Made by a program: the position numbers and the translations under genes | In this document: positions 1-9,553 of the stretch, piece after piece | How positions within the stretch are numbered: the first letter of the stretch is position 1 | Layout: every line of letters starts with the position of its first letter | Source of the DNA: QQWI01 sp964522015 | Lineage (GTDB): Bacteria; Bacillota; Clostridia; Peptostreptococcales; Acidaminobacteraceae | DNA: 62,960 bases | NCBI GenBank assembly: GCA_964522015.1 | Contig: CAZFST010000028.1 | Span: 1 to 62,960 of the forward strand | Direction of reading: 5' to 3' | Notes under the pieces: model-generated | Database searches by the model: none | What the model was told of the DNA's origin: nothing | What the model saw: the letters and a program-made list of their open reading frames with translations, nothing else

Positions 1-40
1 AACAATTTTCGGGGCTTGATATTACATTTTAGGCATTATA

Positions 41-64
41 AGTCCTAAAGTCAGGGGCTTTTTT
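41..64 (+). terminator. possible rho-independent terminator of a gene left of the window
   Basis: A short stem (AGTCCT pairing with AGGGGCT, with one G-T pair) is followed by a run of T on the + strand. It could end a + strand gene that lies before position 1 and converges on the SLH gene. The stem is short, so this is tentative. Confidence 0.3.
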
Positions 65-84
65 AGTGCTGCGCGTACTGGACT

Positions 85-3000
85 TTATTTTTTGCCTGCT
101 CCAAAGGTTTCTTTGGTGAAGTTCTCAAACGACTCCGTAGAAAAACCTTTTTCGTTATTAAAATACTTTGTTGCAGCTTCGATTTTTCCAAAAGCCCAAT
201 AAGTACTAGCAACGTCTGGATAAGCTGGTTTTGTTGCTTGGAAATCAGGTCGAGCAATGATCAAGTTGATCATTTTTACAATCTGTTCCCGCGATGTTGC
301 TTGACCTGGTCTGAAGGTTTTATCGCTATAACCTTCAACAACCTTAGCATTGTATAATCTATTAATTGCACCGTTTGCCCAGTGACCAACAGTATCCTTG
401 AAAGCATTGCCTTCTGGTGATACCGTAATGCCTACTTTGCTCCAGTAGTTAGAAAATACTGATGCTATTTCTGCTCTTGTGACTGGTGCGTCAGGTTTGA
501 AAGAACCATCGGAATAACCCTTAAATAAACCTGCTTTAGCAGCTGCGTTGACATAACCAGCATACCACTTAGATGATGGTACATCCTTGTAGGTTTGAGT
601 TTTGTCAGCCCAATCGAGCTTCAAGATTCGTGCAAACATAGCCGCTAATTCTGCTCGTGTTACATATTTTGTAGGTTTGAAATTACCATCGGTATAACCA
701 TGAACGTAAGGATCAAAGAATTGAATGGAACCGAGTGGTGTTTCAAGTTCGCCAATCGTGACTTCACTAGTAGGTGTTGTCGGATTGACTGGACCTAATG
801 GTACTGTTGGATCTGGTATTACTACCGGTCCCGGTCCTGGTGTTGGACCTGGTGTTGGACCTGGTGTTGGGCCTGGATCTGGCGTTGGACCAGGAGGTGT
901 TACAATTGGTGCCGCACTTACGACAATTGATCTGTTGACAGTTGCTGTATTACCATCTTTATCAGTCACTTTGTATGTTACAACATAAGTTCCTGCTACT
1001 GATGTATTAACTGCTCCTGTGGTTTGATAGCTAAGTGTTGCACCATCTTCAAAGTCGCTTGCATTAGCACCTGATTCTGTATAAGCAGAACCAGTATTGA
1101 CTGATATCGTGTTTGCGCCTACCAATTGAATTACTGGTTTAAAGTTAGATCTAACAAAGACTTTAGCTGTTACAATCTTTGCATCCGTTCCTTGTCCAAT
1201 CGTTAACTGGATTGTTGCTTCACCTACATTTAAACCTTCAAGCAAGACTGATAAATTCTCATTAGTCGCATTTGCCACTTTCGCTATTTCTTTACCCTGT
1301 GGATTAAGGATCGTCCAAGTTCTTGGTAAAGACTTAAGATGGTCTGGCACTAGTCCAGCCAATGACATTTGATTCAATTGAGCAGCAGTTCTTGCATCAC
1401 CAACATAAAGTGTAATACCTTCTAAGCCAACTGGCTTATTAGTTGTTGGATCGATGATTTTAGGGTTTGCAAGGACATTCTCTTTATCAGTTGCTGAGTT
1501 ATTGCTTGCATCCGTTGCTTTACCCGTTACTTCTGTACCGGCTGGTTGCGCTGGAATCGTGATGCTAAAGTTACCATCTTTATCAGATGTACCCGTTGCA
1601 ACAACAGTTCCGCCTACGATGATCTCAACCTTCGTATTTGGCTCTGTTTTACCAGTGACTACAACGTCATTGTCATCAACTGGGTTCAAGATAATCTCAG
1701 GTGCTGTCGCATCTTTGACTGTCTCTTTATCAGTTGCTGAGTTATTCGCTGCATCTGTTGCTTTTGCAGTGACTTCTGTGCCTGCTGGCTGCTTTGGAAT
1801 CGTGATTGAGAAGTTGCCCTCTGCATTCGATGTACCCGTTGCAATAACAGTTCCGCCTACGATGATTTCCACCGTCATATTCGGTTCTGTTTTACCAGTA
1901 GCTACTACGTCATTGTCATCAACTGGGTTCAGGTCAATCTTCGGTGCTGTCGCATCTTTGACTGTCTCTTTATCAGTTGCTGAATTATTCGCTGCATCTG
2001 TTGCTTTTGCAGTGACTTCTGTGCCTGCTGGCTGCTCTGGAATCGTGATTGAGAAGTTGCCTTCTGCATTCGATGTACCCGTTGCAATAACAGTTCCGCC
2101 TACGATGATTTCCACCGTCATATTCGGTTCTGTTTTACCAGTAGCTACTACGTCATTGTCATCAACTGGGTTCAGGTCAATCTTCGGTGCTGTCGCATCT
2201 TTGACTGTCTCTTTATCAGTTGCTGAATTATTCGCTGCATCTGTTGCTTTTGCAGTGACTTCTGTGCCTGCTGGCTGCTCTGGAATCGTGATTGAGAAGT
2301 TGCCTTCTGCATTCGATGTACCCGTTGCAATAACAGTTCCGCCTACGATGATTTCCACCGTCATATTCGGTTCTGTTTTACCAGTAGCTACTACGTCATT
2401 GTCATCAACTGGGTTCAGGTCAATCTTCAGCCAACCCGCATAAAGCGTGTGGCTAGCAGAATTTGTAACAGGTGATGCTGATGTTACTGCCGTACCGCCT
2501 GTAGCTGCTGTATTCCAACCTGTGAAAGTGTAACCTGCACGTGTTGGCGTTTCAAGCGTGCCATAAGTTGATCCGAAAGTAACGTTTTTGCCATCAACTG
2601 GTGATCCCTCTTGGCTATCAAAAGTCACGGCTATTTGGTTTGCTGTCCAACCTGCATAAAGCGTGTGGCTAGCAGAATTTGTAACAGGTGATGCTGATGT
2701 TACTGCCGNNNNNNNNNNNNNNNNNNNNNNNNNNNNNNNNNNNNNNNNNNNNNNNNNNNNNNNNNNNNNNNNNNNNNNNNNNNNNNNNNNNNNNNNNNNN
2801 NNNNNNNNTTGATCCGAAAGTAACGTTTTTGCCATCAACTGGTGATCCCTCTTGGCTATCAAAGTTTACAGTCACACTCTGTGGAGCATTAATCGTCACA
2901 GTCACAGTCGCAGTGTCACCACCATTAACCGTATAAGTGAAGGTATCCGTATCAACCGCATCTGCATTTGATGTGTACACCAATTTACCATCGGTATTTT

Positions 3001-6000
3001 TTGTGATAGTTCCCTTACTTGTGCTAGTCGTAAAATCCGTGATTGTGATTGGGTCACCCTCGTCATCACTATCATTGGCTAACACATCTAAAGTTGTTGC
3101 CACACCATTGACAACAGTTACTTGATCATCATCGGCAACTGGCGGTAAGTTTTTACCTACAAAGAAGTGAACATCAGAAGACGCCGCACCAAGTGCACTA
3201 CCCATAGTATTATTGATGTAAGTTGCTCGTTCTGATAACTCACCATTTGGATTTCGAACAATAATAAAATCTGTTTTTGTACTACCTGCGACTGTATCAT
3301 AATGATAAGTCACATTAGTGTAACCACTAATAATGATGCTATTGTCAGCTACAGCTAACCCAGTTACGACAGCACCACCAGTTAGCTTATCCGTTAAGTT
3401 ATTCGCATCCGTTAATACATAAGCATTAGTGGCACTCTCAATTGCAAGTTTGTGTAAAATGTCACCATAAGTGAAGTAAAGTGCACCGCTGTAAACAACC
3501 ATATCAGATATGGATATGTTAGGGTCTGTTGAATTACCAAAGCCAACTAAAAGTGTCTCTTCAACACTTATTGTGTCATTACTAAGTCGTCTACGAATAT
3601 CAAATTGTCCATTTCGCTTAACAGCATAGTACACAAAACCATTACCATCAGCTGCAAGAGCTGCTTGGTTATAAGTTCCGTCTACGGTTTTGAAAGACTC
3701 AAAATTATTTGCATTGCTAAATGTACCCATTTCGGCAGCTTCATCTTTGAAATTAACATCTAGGATACCGGCGAAATTTGGACTTGATGACACATCTTTG
3801 ATATACGCAATTTCACGTACAGATGGATGAACATACATGCTACTTGTGAATTTGTCATTATTAGGCGAACCTGCAAGTCTCATGTTTTTAATGACACGGT
3901 TGTAATACAACTTCTCAATATTACCAACCGGAGAAACCAGATAAATAAATTTATCAAGATTGGTTGGTGTATTGATTATCAATGGGGTCGATTGTACTGG
4001 CAAACCAATTTGAACACCAGTTATTGCAACAGGTGTTACTTCAAATACGACGGTTTTTCCATATAACGCCTCAGTTATTGTAAGTTGATTACTTGTTTGA
4101 TCTGCAATTTGTGTCTTTACACCATTTTCAACTGTGTACCACTTAAATTGAGTCGTTCCTTCAACATCTGAATTTAGATCTCTATAAGTGTAACTACCAG
4201 TAACATTACCATTAGCTTCAGCTATTGTTACACCTTCAGCCACAGGCGCTACGTTTACTGATGCTCCTATAAATGTTCTAAAGTACACAGGTGAATCAAA
4301 TGGATTTGAAGTAGAGCCCTGAAACTTTTCTGACCAAATCCAATTAGCATTGGAACCTACTGGCCACACTGTCGGCCAACCACCATCTGGTGTTGGAATC
4401 ACAGTGCTGGCTTTCCAAATGGAACTAGCATATCCCTTTTGGTACCACTGTACGGTTCCAAAAGCAGGAGGTGTATCCCCTAGATTAGCAGCAACATATT
4501 GTTTCCAATTACCATTGGTCTCAACCCATGTGCCATCGTTCTTTTGATAGACCGCTTTGAAACCGGAAATTTTTGATGTACCATCAGTTTGATCCCAACC
4601 CTTAACTGCAATTAGAATCTCCTCATCTTGGGGCACATCGATATAATACTTGTCAATCGTTTGCCACTGTTCATCAACATTAATTAGCTTTGTGCCATTA
4701 ATATAGACTTCGTGACGATCATCCACTGTGATCCAGAAATTATACTGCTCTAAGATCGCAGGAGTGGTAGCTTCTGCAGCTACTGAACTTTGTGGCTCTA
4801 CAACCGATTTAGGTACGACGCTAAATTTAAGTATTTTACCTAAATACGCTTCAGTAACTGTAAACGTTTTGTTTGTAGCACCTGAAATTGCAACATATGC
4901 ACCGCCTGTACCTGTATTAGCATACCACTGATAAACTGACGTACCTTCAGCATCCCCATCTGGATCACTATAATCGTAACCACCGGTAAGTGTTTGGCCA
5001 ACACGATTAACGCCTTCAATTCTTACATTTTGTGCAATCGGTGGTTGATTCTCACGGACGGTAGGCATTTCCATGCCCTCTTCTACATAGAACCAAGACG
5101 CAGGCATTTCAGTAATCACACCATTAACAGATCCGTGAAAGTTTAATACCCCTGCTCCACCCCAATTGAAATAATCAATCAGGTACAAATAGGGTTTATC
5201 TTTTTCAAGACTGACACCGCTGTTGGTATAAGCTGTACTACCTTGGGTTCTCCATGATTCAAGCACCCTCTCAGTTTCAAAATCAATCCTACCATCACTA
5301 TTAAGGTCAATGTACAATCTAAGTCCATCATCCACATTCATTCTAACGCCATTGACGTTCACTAATGGTTTGACATAGCCATAGATTTTTTGACCAGTTG
5401 CAGTAACTGTTTGCTGTTCTTCTGTTCCCGTCGGAGAATAGTGATTTAAAAAAGCATCTTTTCCGGCTGCTATCGTCCAGTTGTCACTGCCTGACTTAGC
5501 ATTCTTGAGTACCGCCCCAAGCATATTTCCGCTTAACGCACCATTCTGCCAATTAGTTGCATTGGTAGTAGATGAGTTTATCGGATACTTGGGTAACGCT
5601 GATACATCAAAATGCTGAACATAGGCTTTGCCCACTATTTGAGTGGGAGCCGCAGCAAGTGCTAACGGACTGACAAGGTTAGGTGTTAATCCAATAGCTG
5701 ACGGTGATATCGTCGGCGTAACTCCAAGTTTCACCGGCGGGTTCAAAGTAGCTTCGATTGCCGAATCCGTTGCTGTCACTACATTTAGATCAGGTCCTGG
5801 TGCTACTACACCATCTACTGATTCGTTCGTCACACCCTCGCCATTGGCTGTAGTTGTCGGAACAGGATCAAGTATTGGTGCTTTTTCTAACTCTTGTTTC
5901 TGAATTTCTACAGTGCTCTTGGTAGCATCGGTAGCGGGTGCTGCATCTGCAAACACGCCCCCTGGGATACCACTAAAAACAATGGCGAAGGATAGAACAG

Positions 6001-6040
6001 ATGCCAGTACGCGCTGGAATTTGCTCTTTTGCCTTCTCAA
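85..6040 (-). CDS. giant SLH-anchored repeat surface protein (interrupted by an assembly gap)
   Basis: Exported cell-surface protein held to the wall by C-terminal SLH domains. Chosen start is TTG at 6040: AAGGAGG lies 10 nt upstream, whereas the GTG at 6076 has no ribosome binding site and would put this Shine-Dalgarno inside the gene. Order: signal peptide (LASVLSFAIVFSG, cleavage near VFADA); long N-terminal region with Ig-like DPDGDAEGTS modules; a beta-rich VYFRTF region; a tandem-95/cadherin-like module (VLANDSDDEGDP); InlB-type repeats (72 aa); four 81-aa Ig-like repeats; a DUF5011-like module; a GPTPGPTP linker; three SLH motifs (GYSDGSFKPDAPVTRAEIA type) near 130-760. The reading frame appears to shift across the 100-N gap, but a true gap of 75 bp plus multiples of 216 bp restores one frame of about 1976 aa or longer. 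Function inferred: adhesin or S-layer-associated protein. Confidence 0.85.
1459..2430 (-). repeat. four tandem 243-bp repeats encoding 81-aa Ig-like modules
   Basis: The anchor TTCAGG/TTCAAG recurs at 1685, 1928, 2171 and 2414, a spacing of exactly 243 bp. The three copies nearest the N-terminus are almost identical at DNA level and the C-terminal copy is more diverged. Each encodes a module beginning with LNPVDDNDVV and ending with KDATAP, typical of bacterial Ig-like adhesin repeats. Near identity implies recent recombination or gene conversion. Confidence 0.92.
2437..2862 (-). repeat. InlB-type (Listeria-Bacteroides) repeat array, 216-bp unit, collapsed in assembly
   Basis: A 72-aa unit containing VTFDSQEGSPVDGKNVTFGS and GYTFTGWNTAATGGT occurs at least twice, with the 100-N placeholder inside it. 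The sequence flanking the gap on both sides matches the intact copy, so the gap must hold at least 75 bp and could hide further 216-bp units. Confidence 0.88.
2709..2808. other. 100-N assembly gap
   Basis: Exactly 100 N, a conventional placeholder for a gap of unknown size. Comparing the flanks with the intact copy (2493-2567) gives 75 bp missing for one repeat unit. 100 minus 75 is 25 (1 mod 3), which exactly explains the apparent frame change of the SLH gene across the gap. Confidence 0.97.
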
Positions 6041-6049
6041 ATGATAAGG

Positions 6050-6056
6050 ACCTCCT
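6050..6056 (-). promoter_or_regulatory. ribosome binding site that sets the SLH gene start
   Basis: AAGGAGG on the minus strand, 10 nt before TTG at 6040. It decides between TTG 6040 and the upstream in-frame GTG 6076. Confidence 0.7.
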
Positions 6057-6133
6057 TTTTTATTTTTTGTTCGCACAGAAGAAAGAAAAGACCTAAATTC
6101 CTAAACAGCCATGCAAAATAGTAATACGCTTTA

Positions 6134-6161
6134 ATTATACCAGTATTCGGTTAATTAACAA
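6134..6161 (-). promoter_or_regulatory. sigma-70-type promoter for the SLH gene
   Basis: Minus strand TTGTTA, 16 bp spacer, TATAAT (TG-less but perfect -10). It lies about 95 bp upstream of TTG 6040, in the 321-bp space between the SLH gene and the next gene; no other gene is seen in that space. Confidence 0.5.
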
Positions 6162-6292
6162 GTCAATGTTGCGTAAATGACATGAATTCATCCATATTAT
6201 TTTATTAATACGCAGCTCTCAAATCAGCTCTTTATAAAGGTTTATGGATTAATATACGTGTGAGTATCGCACTTGTATTCAGAGCAAATAGG

Positions 6293-6356
6293 AAAACGCT
6301 TCACCAGTCTAAAATACCCATTTTTGCAGGGCGATTTCAGAATGATGAAGCGTTTT
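6293..6356 (-). terminator. inverted repeat downstream of the two-helix membrane protein gene
   Basis: AAAACGCTTCA at 6293-6303 is matched by a perfect complement, TGAAGCGTTTT, at 6346-6356 with a loop of about 42 nt. It begins just past the stop of the 6362-7126 gene. The long loop makes it an atypical terminator; it could be a processing or regulatory stem. Confidence 0.4.
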
Positions 6357-6361
6357 AGCAC

Positions 6362-7126
6362 CTACTCTGCATAACTTTGTAGCGCAACCTGCTCCTTAAT
6401 AGTTGAATGTCGCCTATCAAAGGGATTGCTCTTAACAGCAGCTAAAAAGAGATAAGGATAATCTACTTGTAAATGGGACATGTATGTAACCCACTCCTCA
6501 GCTAGTTTTCTGTATACTCGGTCTATGTCAACTTTCAAGTGATCTACATCCTCTTTAGACAAGGCGTTCAATGGTCTATGCTTCAATTCATCTGCAAGGT
6601 GGAAGAGACTCATCAACACTTCAGAAAACGCACCATGTTCATGGATGGTCGGATTGGAAATCAAATTGACTACCATGTCCTTTTTCTCAGTCAGTAATAA
6701 GTCTAGAGCCTTTAAATCCACCTGTTCCATAACCACACTGTACTTATGCATCTTAATGCACGATTGTAACTTTTTATATTTTGTGGCATCCCATTTGAAA
6801 TCAATGGTGGCATCAAGGTTATTTGACGCTAAACCTTTATCAACAGTCACAAATTTGGTTAAGATGTCATTACCCACCTCTTGGTAAAATAGACCGACTA
6901 ACATATTTATCTTTTTAGTAATGGTACGAGCATCACGTTTTTCAATAATGCGCTCCAAAACCACGGAAACAAAGAACACTTCTAGGGGAATAAATGCGAT
7001 GTCAGCCAGCAGATAAATCAAAATATGATGGAGGTCTTGAAAGATAGCGTAATGAACTGCATGGAGCACAGCAGAGAGTCCTACTAATCCAAGCCCCAGT
7101 AAAATCGTATTGATTATTTTCTTCAT
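6362..7126 (-). CDS. small membrane protein with two N-terminal helices, unknown function
   Basis: 254 aa. Two hydrophobic segments (about residues 5-27 and 34-57, LADIAFIPLEVFFVSVVL) are followed by about 195 hydrophilic, mostly helical residues predicted to lie in the cytoplasm. No catalytic motif is recognised. Its ATG overlaps the stop of the radical SAM gene (ATGA at 7123-7126), so the two are translationally coupled, and the YibE/F gene heads the same operon. Role inferred only from context: a membrane partner of the radical SAM enzyme or YibE/F protein. Confidence 0.8.
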   Translation of the reverse strand: MKKIINTILLGLGLVGLSAVLHAVHYAIFQDLHHILIYLLADIAFIPLEVFFVSVVLERIIEKRDARTITKKINMLVGLFYQEVGNDILTKFVTVDKGLASNNLDATIDFKWDATKYKKLQSCIKMHKYSVVMEQVDLKALDLLLTEKKDMVVNLISNPTIHEHGAFSEVLMSLFHLADELKHRPLNALSKEDVDHLKVDIDRVYRKLAEEWVTYMSHLQVDYPYLFLAAVKSNPFDRRHSTIKEQVALQSYAE

Positions 7127-8085
7127 GTATCCTCCAAAATTATTGAATCAGACTGCGTTTGTGTTTCAGCTTTCATTCTCAGTTTTTCTAAAAACCGCTC
7201 ATGCTGAGAGACATAGGGAAAGAACCTTTCCCTATAGGCGCAGCGCATACAAAGCGGTTCTACTAGTTTATTATGCTCAAAGCCCCTTGCAATATTAATG
7301 GCCCTTGGGGAAGTCACAATGCTTTCTAAGTCAGATTCTAAAATATTGCCAACTGCCGCACCACCTTCAGCGTCAAGGCAACAGGGCACCACATCCCCTG
7401 TGGATAAAATGCCCACTTGGTGACGCATACCATAGCAACTTCCCCTGGTTGCCACCAAGGGGTGGTTTAGGTTTGGCCATTCAAATTCATACCCTCTACT
7501 GACATACACATTGTTATTTAGGCTCCCAACTTTTGAATCGGGTTCGCTCAAAGTGATTGGCTGCGGCAATTCTAAAAACGCCTCAATTCGATTCAGGGTT
7601 TCTTGATTTTCATTTGAAGCCTCTAGATTCTTATTTTCAAAATTCCAAAGTCGAAGATCAAATAAAATTTTGGTGTCTTTTAAGCCTTGTTTAACAAAAC
7701 TCAGTACCGTATTTAGGTAGTCGTAGTAAGCCTTTTGATTAGTCATTTCTTCAAAACTCTGAAGGGAGATACTGACTAATCTCACCGCGGGACTCTGCAA
7801 AATACTCTGGCCTACTCGCCCCAAAAGAGTGCCATTGGTGGTGACATTGACCCTTTTATGATAGCGATCACATAAATCGAGAATCTCTTTAAAGTGAGGA
7901 TGTAAGAGGGGTTCTCCTTTTACATGGAGATAAATATGGTCTCCATGGCCCTCAAGCTTTTGAAGTACAGTCTCAAAATCTTCGAGTGCCATGACTTTGC
8001 TGGCCCGATCCGTTGGGGGGCAAAAGCTACAGGCTAAATTGCAGACATTTGAGATTTCTATATAAATCCGTTTAAATTTTTTCAC
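7123..8085 (-). CDS. radical SAM/SPASM-type enzyme
   Basis: 320 aa from GTG 8085, which sits 1 nt after the preceding stop with GAGGG upstream; an in-frame ATG at 8163 would overlap the preceding gene by 77 bp and is less likely. The [4Fe-4S]/SAM motif is C15-N-L-A-C19-S-F-C22. The SAM-binding GEP motif follows (HVKGEPLLHP). The C-terminus carries extra cysteines (GDVVPCCLDAEGG and LCMRCAYRERF), as in SPASM or twitch enzymes that bind auxiliary clusters and modify peptides or proteins. GNILES after the CC pair is typical of the family. Substrate unknown; the neighbouring membrane proteins suggest an envelope role. Confidence 0.85.
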   Translation of the reverse strand: MKKFKRIYIEISNVCNLACSFCPPTDRASKVMALEDFETVLQKLEGHGDHIYLHVKGEPLLHPHFKEILDLCDRYHKRVNVTTNGTLLGRVGQSILQSPAVRLVSISLQSFEEMTNQKAYYDYLNTVLSFVKQGLKDTKILFDLRLWNFENKNLEASNENQETLNRIEAFLELPQPITLSEPDSKVGSLNNNVYVSRGYEFEWPNLNHPLVATRGSCYGMRHQVGILSTGDVVPCCLDAEGGAAVGNILESDLESIVTSPRAINIARGFEHNKLVEPLCMRCAYRERFFPYVSQHERFLEKLRMKAETQTQSDSIILEDT

Positions 8086-8086
8086 G

Positions 8087-9430
8087 TTAATTTCCCTCAA
8101 GGGTTTCAGTGGCTTGTTCCTTATAAGGCTTTTCTTTTTGAGGTTTATGAAGGAATACGGCAATAGCAGCAGTCAAAGGAAGACTGGCAACAATCCCCAC
8201 ACTACTGGTAAGGGATCTAACAATTTCCGTTGCAATGATATCAAGATTCATCACTTGGAGGATTGGCATGTCGTTGGCAACAAAGAGGATAATTAGGGGC
8301 AAAGAACTGCCTAAATAGGCAAGAATCAAGGTGTCCACCATGGTACCCATCACGTCTCGTCCAATATTCATGCCTGATTTAAACAATTTCCTTCTGGAAA
8401 GGTTTGGAGAGTGAAAGTGGATTTCAGAGATGGCAGAGGAAATTGACATGGCAACGTCCATCCCAGCCCCTAGGGTGCCTAGCAAAATACCGGCATAGAG
8501 TAGCTCCCTTGCCTTAAAAATATCACCTTGTGGAATGAATTTAAGCATCACCGCTTCTTCGTTTGAGAGCCCTGTCAAATGGGCGCTACTGCCTATCCAA
8601 TAGGCTAGAAGTGCAGCCACCATAACCCCTGCAATGGTCCCTGCAATAGCAGAAAAGCTCTTTTTGGACCAGCCGGATAAAATCAAGATTGTAAAACCAG
8701 TGGCAATCACCGACACTAAAACCGTGGTTAATAGTGGTGGAAATCCTTTTAAGAGGAGTGGAATATGGACAAACCACACCACCAAAAGGGTGAATACCAA
8801 GGTGCCAATGGCTTTAATACCATGGCCTTTACCCACCCAAAGAATGACTAACACAAAGATTGCCAACAGGAGATAGATACTGCCTACCCGTTGATAATCC
8901 TCAACATAGTAAGCCAGTTTCCCATCTGCATCATTATAACTACTGACGAGAACTTTATCTCCAACTTCAAGGAGCATCACAAAGGAGTCAGTTTTAGCGA
9001 TGGCATGTTCAATCACAACTGACGTACCCTTGTTTGGGCCTTGGGTAAAAACCACTTCAACTAAGTACATAGACTGAATAAACTCATCTTCTTCGATGGC
9101 AACTTGATCCACCTGGGTAACTTTGGCTTTGTAAACCTCATGCTGAGAATTTGCAATTTCAGTTCCTAGGGGCACTTCTGTGCCTACTGGCACCTCAGCA
9201 CTTATGGGAACTTCTGAGCCCAGCGGCACTTCAGTGACCACCACTGGGGTGGCGCCATCGGCAAAGATACTACCTGCAAGGATCTGACAAAGTACAAGTA
9301 GTGCCAATAGCATTGAAAACCTTAACTGTTTCAAACTACTGTGATTCCGTTCTTTTGTTACCTTATCTTTTGGCATATCTATCCTCATCTCGTTTGGCAT
9401 ATCTATCCTCATCTTTTTTATCATATTCAT
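8087..9430 (-). CDS. YibE/F family membrane protein
   Basis: 447 aa if the first ATG is used. An N-terminal hydrophobic segment (MLLALLVLCQILAGSIFADG, about 38-57) is followed by an extracellular stretch with four VPxGxE hexapeptide repeats, a small beta domain (about 95-180) and some seven membrane helices, with GAGMDVAMSISSAI near the middle, as in the YibE/F family. Family function is poorly known; transport has been suggested. The start is unclear because GATGAGGATAGATATGCCAAA is nearly duplicated, giving three candidate ATGs (encoding MRIDMPNE and MRIDMPKD), the later two with good upstream GAGGA. First gene of an operon with the radical SAM gene. Confidence 0.85.
   Translation of the reverse strand: MNMIKKMRIDMPNEMRIDMPKDKVTKERNHSSLKQLRFSMLLALLVLCQILAGSIFADGATPVVVTEVPLGSEVPISAEVPVGTEVPLGTEIANSQHEVYKAKVTQVDQVAIEEDEFIQSMYLVEVVFTQGPNKGTSVVIEHAIAKTDSFVMLLEVGDKVLVSSYNDADGKLAYYVEDYQRVGSIYLLLAIFVLVILWVGKGHGIKAIGTLVFTLLVVWFVHIPLLLKGFPPLLTTVLVSVIATGFTILILSGWSKKSFSAIAGTIAGVMVAALLAYWIGSSAHLTGLSNEEAVMLKFIPQGDIFKARELLYAGILLGTLGAGMDVAMSISSAISEIHFHSPNLSRRKLFKSGMNIGRDVMGTMVDTLILAYLGSSLPLIILFVANDMPILQVMNLDIIATEIVRSLTSSVGIVASLPLTAAIAVFLHKPQKEKPYKEQATETLEGN
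9370..9415 (-). repeat. duplicated translation-start segment of the YibE/F gene
   Basis: Two tandem copies of a 24-bp unit (AGATGAGGATAGATATGCC core) encode MRIDMPNE then MRIDMPKD. Each copy carries its own GAGGA-like ribosome binding site and ATG, so either could initiate. Confidence 0.75.
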
Positions 9431-9553
9431 GACTCCAGTGCTTTTTTACTTGTTTCTCGTAAGATTATACCTCAAAAAAAATCAAAAACCTAGTGAAGAG
9501 GTCAGCACTTATGTGTTAATATAAAAGTAATGCCCAAAAGGAGGATACAAACC

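Noticed and set aside
1454..2443. A long open frame on the + strand across the Ig-like repeats
   Set aside because: It is antisense to a well-supported repeat gene; the absence of stops comes from the repeated unit, and its hydrophobic composition is not repeated in any recognisable family.
2669..2862. A real frameshift in the SLH gene
   Set aside because: The apparent shift equals the difference between the 100-N placeholder and the 75-bp true gap modulo 3.
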